Shown here: in pieces, positions 15,030 through 20,774 of the stretch
How positions within the stretch are numbered: the stretch's first letter is position 1
Layout of the letters: each line of letters starts with the position of its first letter
From: CAYVLI01 sp964452105 [NCBI: uncultured Nitrospinota bacterium]
GTDB lineage: Bacteria; JAUXIQ01
NCBI GenBank assembly: GCA_964452105.1
Contig: CAYVLI010000007.1
Coordinates: 1-20,774, forward strand
Length of the DNA stretch: 20,774 nt
Reading direction: 5' to 3'
The notes under the pieces: generated by a model
The model's input: only the letters and a program-made list of their open reading frames with translations
Told to the model about the DNA's origin: nothing
Database searches by the model: none
Made by a program: the position numbers and the translations under genes

Positions 15030-16244
15030 TTACCTGACCCCCCTGAATCCCCCTACTATTTTAAATATCGGCAGATAGAACGACATGGCCATTACGAGCA
15101 CAAATGCAGCTATGACAACGATAAGCATGGGCTGAAAAACGCCGAATAAGTTCTTCACCGCCACGGACGCTTCTTTATTGTAGTATTCGCTGATCTTATT
15201 GAGTGCATCGTCCAAGTCGCCTGTTGACTCTCCTATATTCATCATTCTCACCATCTCCACGGGGAACTCCTTGCTTGCTCTCATGGCCTCGGCTATAGAG
15301 GACCCACTCTCCACCTTCTGTGTTATTGCCCCGATCTCCTTGGCCAACACCTCATTGCCCACCACCCCCTCCATTATCTTGAAAGTGTCTATGACGCCCA
15401 CCCCGGACCGGTAGAGCATGGCGAAATACTGAGCGAAGCGGGAAAGGGCTATTTCCCTGTTGAGGTTTCCCATTAAAGGCAGGTGTAGCTTAGCCTTATC
15501 CAGTAGATGCCGGCTTCTGGACTGGCGGGGGGATAGCCGAATAAAAATGACCCCGCTTACGATTGCCGCCAGGGGGATATACCAGAAGCTCCTGAACAGA
15601 TCACTGGCTCTGATCACCGTCAACGTGATGGCTGGTAATGTGGTATTCAACTGCTCGAGCAGCGAGGCGAGTTTGGGCACAGCAAACGTCAGCAAAAGCA
15701 AGAACATAGCCAGGACAGTAATAGAAACAACAAGGGGATAGATGGTGGCCCCCTTTATGTCTTCTGCAAACCCCTGCTGCCATTCCAGAAAAGAGGTGAG
15801 ATTTGCTAAGACGCCCTCCAGATCACCCGTGGCTTCACCCGCCTCTACGACACCTATATAGGCTCCCGGAAAAACCGATGGATGGCGCTTAAGGGCATTG
15901 GAAAAAGAGGAACCGGCCTCCACTTCTTTAGATATATCATCTATAACCTTTCGAAGGGGAACCGATTTCACCTGTGTTCTCAGATCTCTCAAACCATGGG
16001 GAAGGGCTACGCCCGCACTCAGCATCGAGGCCAGGTAATGGGTAAAGCCGATGAGCTCTTTTCTGTTCACCTTATGGCGTGAGGGGGTGGATTTTTGCCC
16101 TCCATCCCTGCGGATAGATGCGTCTATGAGAAATAACCCCTCCTCCTTTAGGCGGACGAACAGTTCCCTTTCATCCTTCACAGCCAGGCTCCCCCTGACC
16201 GTTTTCCCCGTTTCATCCTTGGCCTTGTATGCATACATGGTCAC
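15030..16244 (-). CDS. GspF/PilC-type inner-membrane platform protein
   Basis: 404 residues. The N-terminus MYAYKAKDETGKTVRG is typical of GspF/PilC. Two T2SSF domains are seen (about 65-190 and 265-390), each with the duplicated signature (VVEAGEATGDLE at 132-143 and IGESTGDLD in the second). Transmembrane helices lie near 170-190, 220-237 and 366-390. The protein forms the platform that couples the ATPase to pilin polymerisation. The start is GTG at 16244, with AGGAAG seven bases upstream; an ATG two codons later is an alternative. It follows the GspE stop by 15 bases. The IS30 element lies directly downstream. Confidence 0.93.
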   Translation of the reverse strand: MTMYAYKAKDETGKTVRGSLAVKDERELFVRLKEEGLFLIDASIRRDGGQKSTPSRHKVNRKELIGFTHYLASMLSAGVALPHGLRDLRTQVKSVPLRKVIDDISKEVEAGSSFSNALKRHPSVFPGAYIGVVEAGEATGDLEGVLANLTSFLEWQQGFAEDIKGATIYPLVVSITVLAMFLLLLTFAVPKLASLLEQLNTTLPAITLTVIRASDLFRSFWYIPLAAIVSGVIFIRLSPRQSRSRHLLDKAKLHLPLMGNLNREIALSRFAQYFAMLYRSGVGVIDTFKIMEGVVGNEVLAKEIGAITQKVESGSSIAEAMRASKEFPVEMVRMMNIGESTGDLDDALNKISEYYNKEASVAVKNLFGVFQPMLIVVIAAFVLVMAMSFYLPIFKIVGGFRGVR

Positions 16245-16259
16245 AGTTAAGCTTCCTTC

Positions 16260-17948
16260 TCAAACCGCGGTCGCTCGCAAGACCTCCTCCAACGAGGTGA
16301 CCCCGGCAATGGCTTTCCTCAACCCATCCTCTGACATGGTCTCCATGCCCGCAGCCCGGGCGGCTTTTTGCAAGGAGGCCGAGTCGGCTTTACTGTTTAT
16401 TAGCTCCCTCAGCCGGTCATCTGTTTGCAACAGTTCGAATATACCCATCCTCCCCTTGTACCCGGTGTAATCACACCCGGCACACCCTTTCCCTTTGTAA
16501 AATAGCACCTCTTCTTCCACTCCCAAGAGCTTCCTCAACCCAGGCTTGGGCTGGTAGGGAACCTTGCACCTCGGACAGATGAGCCTCACCAGCCGCTGGG
16601 CCAACACGGCCAGGAGTGAAGAGGAGAGCAGAAAAGGCTCTGCCCCCATGTCTAAAAGCCTCGGTATTGACCCCACTGCATCATTGGTATGGAGTGTGCC
16701 CAGGACGAGGTGCCCGGTGAGTGCGCCGCGGAGGGCTATCTCCATGGTCTCTTTGTCCCTTATCTCCCCTATCAAAACTACGTCCGGGTCCTGACGTAAC
16801 ATAGCCCTCAGCCCCGAGGAAAACGTTATCCCCGCCCTGAGGTTCACCTGGGACTGGGCTATCCCAGGAAGATCATACTCCACGGGGTCTTCGATGGTGA
16901 TGATGTTCTGCTCTTCGGAGTTGAAGTAGCCCAGGGCGGAGTAGAGGGTGGTGGTCTTACCACTACCCGTAGGACCGGTTACCAGTATGATCCCCCGGGG
17001 CTTGGCTATTACCTCCCTGAACGCTTCTAACGTGGCAGGGGAGAACCCCAGACGGTCGAGGCCGATGTTCAACTGGTCCTTGTCCAGGATACGGATAACT
17101 AACCTCTCTCCCCTTATGGTGGGGAAAGTGGAAACTCGTAAGTTGACCTCTTTACTGCCGAATGAAAAACTGGCTTTGCCGTCCTGAGGCACCCGGCTCT
17201 CGGCAATGTTCAGGTTGCTCATTATCTTTATCCTGCTCAATACGCCGGGATGCATCTCCATGGGCACAGAACATTCCTCCCTGAGGAGTCCATCAATTCT
17301 GAACCGGAATATCGAGTCTTTCTCTCCCGGGTCTATATGGACATCCGTAGCCCCTTTGTCCACGGCATCACGAAGGACCCTCTCTATCAGCTGGACGGCA
17401 TTATGGGCTTCAGCCATTGCCGGCGCGTGATCCACGGTGGAAGCAGGACCGAATTCCTCTATACCATCCCACGGCGTTGATTCTTCCTCCCCTCCCGTCC
17501 TACCCGCCGTAGCCACACTTATACCGTCGTGGTCGTAAACCTGGTTAAGCTTGTTCAATATCTCCGTCCTGGTGGCTGTAACCAGTTTGACCGAAAGACC
17601 GGTAAGGCTGCTGATCTGATCGGTGACGGTCACGTCCATGGGGTTAGCGGTGGCCACGAGAAGCGTGCTCCCTTCCATTTTGACGGGGAGGACCTCCTTG
17701 CTGCGGCAGACTTCCTCGGGGACAAGGCCCACGATCTCGCGTGGTATCGCGGTCCCATCCAGATTTACCCTCTCCGCACGGGCGGCTATCCCCAAAGCGG
17801 AGGCCAGATCATCTTCCGAAACCAGGCCCATCTCCAGGAGCACCTTACCCAATAGCTCACCATTGGAACGCTGCCTGCTCAGCGCCATGGAAAGTTCCTT
17901 GTCTCCTATCGCCCCTCCTTTTTTCAGAATTTCTCCTATCTTGTCCAC
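16260..17948 (-). CDS. GspE/PilB/MshE-type assembly ATPase
   Basis: 562-residue hexameric motor ATPase for pilus or pseudopilus extension. The N-terminal region (1-55) resembles an MshEN domain: a first 24-residue motif (IGEILKKGGAIGDKELSMAL, then Gln26) followed after five residues by a second motif (LLGKVLLEMGLVSEDDLASAL). MshEN domains bind cyclic di-GMP in MshE; here the second motif lacks its final Gln (Ala55). The core has Walker A GPTGSGKT (325-332), the Asp box IEDPVEY, Walker B VVLIGEIRD (390-398), the His box GTLHTND, and a zinc-type tetracysteine (Cys458, 461, 489, 492). The start is GTG with AAGGAAG just upstream. It is the first motor gene of the operon, after the ParA-like gene. 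Confidence 0.94.
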   Translation of the reverse strand: MDKIGEILKKGGAIGDKELSMALSRQRSNGELLGKVLLEMGLVSEDDLASALGIAARAERVNLDGTAIPREIVGLVPEEVCRSKEVLPVKMEGSTLLVATANPMDVTVTDQISSLTGLSVKLVTATRTEILNKLNQVYDHDGISVATAGRTGGEEESTPWDGIEEFGPASTVDHAPAMAEAHNAVQLIERVLRDAVDKGATDVHIDPGEKDSIFRFRIDGLLREECSVPMEMHPGVLSRIKIMSNLNIAESRVPQDGKASFSFGSKEVNLRVSTFPTIRGERLVIRILDKDQLNIGLDRLGFSPATLEAFREVIAKPRGIILVTGPTGSGKTTTLYSALGYFNSEEQNIITIEDPVEYDLPGIAQSQVNLRAGITFSSGLRAMLRQDPDVVLIGEIRDKETMEIALRGALTGHLVLGTLHTNDAVGSIPRLLDMGAEPFLLSSSLLAVLAQRLVRLICPRCKVPYQPKPGLRKLLGVEEEVLFYKGKGCAGCDYTGYKGRMGIFELLQTDDRLRELINSKADSASLQKAARAAGMETMSEDGLRKAIAGVTSLEEVLRATAV

Positions 17949-17979
17949 GACTTCCTTCCCTTTGCCATCGGATATGCGT

Positions 17980-18789
17980 TTATGTGCTCACCTTATCCCG
18001 GTTTCTTCGGCTGTACTTTTTTTTAAGCTTCCTGATGCAAACCAGCACCTCTTCCGCAAGAGCGCTGTAGTAATCGGTCCTGGGGAATGCCCAGTGCTCT
18101 CTCCCCGGTGAGGCCCCTTCGAGCGGTGGTGACGAATTCACGTATGGTATCACCGTGTCGAACAGTTTTTTTAGTCCGAAATACCTTTTTACCTCTTCCA
18201 ATATCTCCAGGTGAAAAGGTTCATCCTCTTTCACCATTGTGGCTAATACACCGAGCAAATTTGCGTTATGGCCGCTTTTATGCTTTATTCCCGCTACCTG
18301 CTCGGCCAGAAAATCCATCCCCCAAAGAGCCTTAGGCCCTATTCGCAGTGGAATGATGAAATGTGACGAGGCGAGATAGCTGTTTACCCACAGTGCCCCG
18401 AGAGAGGAGGGACAATCGAGGACGACAAAGTCAAACATAGAGGCGGAGTTCTCCACGGCGTGCCGGAGGGTGTAAGGCCAAGTCAGGTCGGAGGGCAAGC
18501 CGCCATCGTACATGGATAACTGCAAGGTGGCCGAAGTCAGCTTCAGTCCGGGGTGGGGAGTATCCGTAGCCACCTCATCCATAGAGGCGATCTTCCCGCT
18601 CATCACCTCGTACGCGGAAGGGGCCACCTCCTGAGGGTCCACTCCCAACCTCTCGGTGGACCCCCCTTGGGAATCCAGGTCCACGAGAAGGACCTTCCAC
18701 TTCTTTTGGGCCAGGCATATGGATAGGTTTACGGCAGTAGTAGTCTTACCTGTACCCCTTTGCGGGTTCATAATAGCTATGACTTCCAT
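17980..18789 (-). CDS. ParA/MinD-family ATPase with substituted signature lysine
   Basis: 269 residues. The overall layout is ParA-like: an N-terminal P-loop in MNPQRGTGKTTTAVNL, switch region LLVDLDSQGGST (34-45), and VVLDCPSSLG (about 122-131). In ParA/MinD proteins the P-loop reads KGGxGKT, and the first Lys contacts the partner subunit's nucleotide. Here that Lys is Gln10 and the next Gly is Arg11, while the catalytic Walker Lys15 is kept. The C-terminus is basic. ParA-like proteins position pili and other machines (e.g. TadZ, FlhG); a placement role here is inference. Its ATG overlaps the MerR-like stop by one base (TAATG). No ParB-like gene is next to it. Confidence 0.88.
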   Translation of the reverse strand: MEVIAIMNPQRGTGKTTTAVNLSICLAQKKWKVLLVDLDSQGGSTERLGVDPQEVAPSAYEVMSGKIASMDEVATDTPHPGLKLTSATLQLSMYDGGLPSDLTWPYTLRHAVENSASMFDFVVLDCPSSLGALWVNSYLASSHFIIPLRIGPKALWGMDFLAEQVAGIKHKSGHNANLLGVLATMVKEDEPFHLEILEEVKRYFGLKKLFDTVIPYVNSSPPLEGASPGREHWAFPRTDYYSALAEEVLVCIRKLKKKYSRRNRDKVST

Positions 18790-18977
18790 TAAGATCTCCC
18801 GTCAAGGAAGAAGGCTTTTATTCTAACGATATCCTGGTCGGTGTAGTAGCGCCACCCTCTCTGGTCTCTCCTGGGAAGAGGGAGCCTGCCGATGCTCTCA
18901 TGGTGTTTGATGGTGGAGACTGGGATATTTAATATCTTAGCGACTTGCCTGATCCTGTATTTACTGTTTCCATCCAT
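18789..18977 (-). CDS. Small MerR-type HTH protein
   Basis: 62 residues forming almost only a MerR-like winged helix: YRIRQVAKILNIPVSTIKHHESIGRLPLPRRD...GWRYYTDQDIVRIKAF. It lacks the dimerisation helix and effector domain of full MerR proteins, resembling BldC or excisionase-like stand-alone DNA-binding proteins. GAGGG lies upstream of the ATG. It is the first gene of the - strand operon and faces a divergent promoter region, so it may regulate both directions (inference). No sign of phage integrase nearby argues against an excisionase role. Confidence 0.85.
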   Translation of the reverse strand: MDGNSKYRIRQVAKILNIPVSTIKHHESIGRLPLPRRDQRGWRYYTDQDIVRIKAFFLDGRS

Positions 18978-19018
18978 GATTTTCCCTCTTTATACTTTAG
19001 ATTTTAACGGCTTTTATG

Positions 19019-19048
19019 TTGAATACCGCTAACAAGTTTATATATATT
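19019..19048 (+). promoter_or_regulatory. Candidate sigma-70 promoter for the receiver/pseudopilin genes
   Basis: TTGAAT (19019-19024) and TATATT (19043-19048) are separated by 18 bases in an AT-rich divergent intergenic region. The -10 overlaps the palindrome at 19034-19054, which could be its operator. Several AT-rich alternatives for the -10 exist. Confidence 0.45.
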
Positions 19049-19054
19049 AAACTT
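19034..19054. promoter_or_regulatory. Palindromic operator candidate between divergent genes
   Basis: Arms AAGTTTA (19034-19040) and TAAACTT (19048-19054) are perfect inverted copies around TATATAT. The position overlaps the + strand promoter candidate and lies about 57 bases before the MerR-like gene start. MerR-family proteins bind such dyads in promoter spacers, so autoregulation is plausible but unproven. Confidence 0.5.
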
Positions 19055-19128
19055 AATTAGGAATTGCAATGAAAAACACGAGAATCAAGGTTTATGTGTG
19101 CACATGGTCTGGGATTAGGGGAAAAGGA

Positions 19129-19491
19129 ATGGCCACTATTCTCATAGTAGAAGACGAAGATGAGACAAGGGAAGGGTTGGCTCTCTTCCTGTCACGGCGA
19201 AACTATACCGTAAAAACCGCTAAAGACGGGATGGAAGCGCTGAAAATCCTGTCTACAGAAAATATAGGAATCGTCCTTCTCGATATCATCTTACCGCATT
19301 TAGATGGTTACGAAGTCCTCAGTGTTATGAAAAAGAACGACGGGTGGGCCAAGATTCCTGTTATCATTCTCTCTGCCATGGACCACCCGGATGAGGTATC
19401 ACTGGCAAAAGGGCTGGGGGCAGACGAATTCCTGGGTAAGCCTATCAGCCTGGAAACCCTGAAGGAAAAAATCAAAGCTTTGCTGCGCTGA
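19129..19491 (+). CDS. Single-domain response regulator (CheY-like)
   Basis: 120 residues, receiver domain only. Acidic residues Glu8/Asp9, phosphoacceptor Asp52 (VLLDIILP), Ser82 and Lys104 (LGKPI) are all present, so it should be phosphorylatable. The start MATILIVEDE at 19129 is chosen because the receiver fold begins there; an in-frame ATG at 19069, with AGGA seven bases upstream, would add 20 residues not typical of the family. It is the first gene of the + strand group and is followed by a degenerate receiver and the pseudopilin. It could act by protein contact on the motor or on the ParA-like protein, as single receivers do in gliding or chemotaxis systems (inference). Confidence 0.88.
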   Translation: MATILIVEDEDETREGLALFLSRRNYTVKTAKDGMEALKILSTENIGIVLLDIILPHLDGYEVLSVMKKNDGWAKIPVIILSAMDHPDEVSLAKGLGADEFLGKPISLETLKEKIKALLR

Positions 19492-19573
19492 AGCCGGGAA
19501 CGAGGACCCTGATCCGTGGTATCTTTTGGTATTGTTGTGGCTTTTTCAATTTTCAATCATGCGAGGGATGACG

Positions 19574-19978
19574 ATGGAGGCAAGTTGCCAAAGGTTGATG
19601 CCGCTTGAGATATTACTTCTATTAGGCTCTATAAACACCAAGAAGCGTCTACTCACCATGTGCGGCGAGAAGGGGTACAGATGTAGAGTTGCGGAGGATT
19701 ATCAAAAGAAAATAGACTACCGTGGCGTTTTCCAGTCGGATGTCCTCATAGTGGATACTTGTAACCCTAGTGCGCTGAACATGATAAGGGACGTTGGAGA
19801 AAAGAGACATGATATGCCCATAATAGTTCTCACTCAAGCTAAAGGCCCCAGAGTTTTCAAGGCGACATTAAACCTATATACGAAGGATATTTTGTTCGAA
19901 CCTATCGATTGGAACTGGTTGGGTAAACTACTCGACGCTCATGCCCTTTATAAGACCATACGTGTGTTGATGAATTAA
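19574..19978 (+). CDS. Degenerate receiver-like protein (pseudo-receiver)
   Basis: 134 residues. The alternating strand/helix pattern fits a receiver fold: first strand LEILLLLGS, third strand DVLIVD with Asp61 at the phosphoacceptor place, VLTQA with Thr87, and FEPID where active receivers have KP. The acidic pair after strand one is missing (Gly18/Ser19) and the conserved Lys is Glu109. It is therefore unlikely to be phosphorylated normally and may act as a constant-state partner. The start at 19574 is chosen for GAGGG six bases upstream; starts at 19526, 19559 and 19568 are in frame. It follows the active receiver by 82 bases. Confidence 0.65.
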   Translation: MEASCQRLMPLEILLLLGSINTKKRLLTMCGEKGYRCRVAEDYQKKIDYRGVFQSDVLIVDTCNPSALNMIRDVGEKRHDMPIIVLTQAKGPRVFKATLNLYTKDILFEPIDWNWLGKLLDAHALYKTIRVLMN

Positions 19979-20094
19979 TACTCTTTCGATTGTTAGTCTT
20001 TGGGGTAGAGGGGATACAGTAAGCCACCACCGAAAAGTCATTCCGGGGGGAAGTTTCGCCCTGAGGAATACAACACATTTGAGGAGAAACCTGA
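19979..20094. other. Leader region before the pseudopilin gene
   Basis: 116 bases with no ORF of its own. A strong GAGGAG lies at 20081-20086, eight bases before the ATG. A weak promoter candidate TTGTTA (19990-19995)-N17-GATACA (20013-20018) is present. GG-N10-GC pairs occur, but with poor flanking matches, so I do not call a sigma-54 promoter here. Confidence 0.4.
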
Positions 20095-20774
20095 ATGCGA
20101 GAAACCAACTCGAGCCAAAGCATTAAGGGCTTTACACTCATCGAAATGGTTCTGGTAGTGGCTATAATCGCCATACTGGCCTCGATGCTCACCCCTTATC
20201 TGATCGGCCAGTTGAGGGAGGTGCGCACGGAAAAGGGTACGAGCGACCTCGATACCCTCAAAATCGCCATGATCGGTGACCCGGATATCAAGGCAGACGG
20301 CATCCGGACCGATTACGGGTTCATAGGGGACATGGGAATCCTGCCTGGCCAAGGGAACTCCACGGTGGATGAAAATGCGCTCAAGAAGCTGGTGGTCCAG
20401 GACACACAACCCTCTTACCTTTTCAGCAGACAGTATAAAATAGGTGGGGGGTGGCAGGGCCCCTACGTGACCGGCGGCGCCTCCCAGGCGCCCCTGACCG
20501 GCGAGGTAAAGTTTGATCCTTTCGGACAGCCTCTTGTATACCAAGTACGTAGTCCCACCGGCCTGGGACCGAATGATTACGTAGCCAAAATAACCAGCAA
20601 AGGCCCCGATAAGGTTCTGGGGGGAGAAGACGACATAGTAGTAGAGGTCGCCAAGAAGGAGTCCTTCTCCACGGTGTTCGGATACGTATCCGAGAAGACC
20701 AGTGGCCGCCCACTCCAGAACATCCCCGTCTCTCTCTACTACCCCGATGGCACTTTGGACCCCGACCCCCAGAC
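20095..20774 (+). CDS. GspG-like major pseudopilin with C-terminal extension, 3'-truncated by window edge
   Basis: At least 226 residues, still open at the window end. A 12-residue leader ends in Lys-Gly, followed by the class III signal KGFTLIEMVLVVAIIAILAS: Gly12 before the cut, Phe13 as +1 and Glu17 as +5. The prepilin peptidase in the same locus should process it. The body carries GspG-like marks: QGPYVTGG (122-129), DPFGQPLVY (141-149) and, near 169-181, SKGPDKVLGGEDDI, which normally ends the protein (calcium-site region of GspG). Here the chain continues into GYVSEKTSGRPLQNIPVSLY (196-215) and beyond, resembling the start of a carboxypeptidase-regulatory-like or Ig-like beta-sandwich. 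GAGGAG lies eight bases before the ATG. It is the only pilin-class subunit in the window. Confidence 0.9.
   Translation, partial: MRETNSSQSIKGFTLIEMVLVVAIIAILASMLTPYLIGQLREVRTEKGTSDLDTLKIAMIGDPDIKADGIRTDYGFIGDMGILPGQGNSTVDENALKKLVVQDTQPSYLFSRQYKIGGGWQGPYVTGGASQAPLTGEVKFDPFGQPLVYQVRSPTGLGPNDYVAKITSKGPDKVLGGEDDIVVEVAKKESFSTVFGYVSEKTSGRPLQNIPVSLYYPDGTLDPDPQ

Noticed and set aside
18789-18977. Phage excisionase
   Set aside because: The small MerR-like protein could be one by size, but there is no integrase or attachment site nearby and it overlaps the ParA-like gene in an operon.
20001-20075. Sigma-54 promoter before the pseudopilin
   Set aside because: GG-N10-GC pairs exist in G-rich sequence, but the flanking -24 and -12 bases match poorly, and one would start transcription too close to the ribosome-binding site.

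Overview
This window comes from a Gram-negative bacterium. It carries an outer-membrane beta-barrel cytochrome, a secretin lipoprotein, a type IV pilus/type II secretion-like assembly operon, and two sigma-54 enhancer-binding regulators. Gene content and protein style suggest Desulfobacterota (former Deltaproteobacteria) or Nitrospirota, but no single gene fixes the taxon. I see no rRNA, tRNA or CRISPR array.

Region 1 (1-3323, + strand). The window opens inside a sigma-54-dependent activator whose first glycine in the GAFTGA loop reads Glu. A gene-poor kilobase follows. It holds a weak hairpin, three regularly spaced GTCA-N3-TGAC dyads and two -24/-12 (sigma-54 type) promoter candidates. It leads to an outer-membrane porin-like protein with one N-terminal c-type heme motif.

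Region 2 (3346-18977, - strand) is one long, tightly packed pilus/secretion operon, read from high to low coordinates. The order is: MerR-like HTH, ParA-like ATPase, GspE/PilB ATPase, GspF/PilC platform, an IS30-family insertion on the opposite strand, PilM-PilN fusion, PilO-like, PilP-like, MshL-type secretin lipoprotein, ExeA-like AAA ATPase, GspB-like TPR protein, prepilin peptidase, histidine kinase, sigma-54 response regulator, and a doubtful small ORF. Several junctions overlap by 1 or 4 bases. The set resembles MSHA-type systems with type II secretion accessories (ExeA/GspB). The kinase/regulator pair at its end recalls PilS/PilR.

Region 3 (18978-20774, + strand). A divergent AT-rich intergenic region contains a palindrome overlapping a promoter candidate. 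It is followed by a single-domain response regulator, a degenerate receiver-like protein, and a GspG-like major pseudopilin. The pseudopilin continues past its normal end into what looks like a beta-sandwich domain and is cut by the window edge.

Working model (inference): regions 2 and 3 form one locus that builds a pseudopilus or pilus. The peptidase matures the GspG-like subunit, GspE/GspF with PilMN/O/P assemble it, and the secretin with ExeA/GspB-like helpers gives outer-membrane passage. The ParA-like and receiver proteins may control placement or activity. The most unusual points are the substituted ParA signature lysine, the GTATGV and EAFTGA loops in the two sigma-54 activators, the pseudopilin C-terminal extension, the dyad triplet, and the IS30 insertion in the operon.
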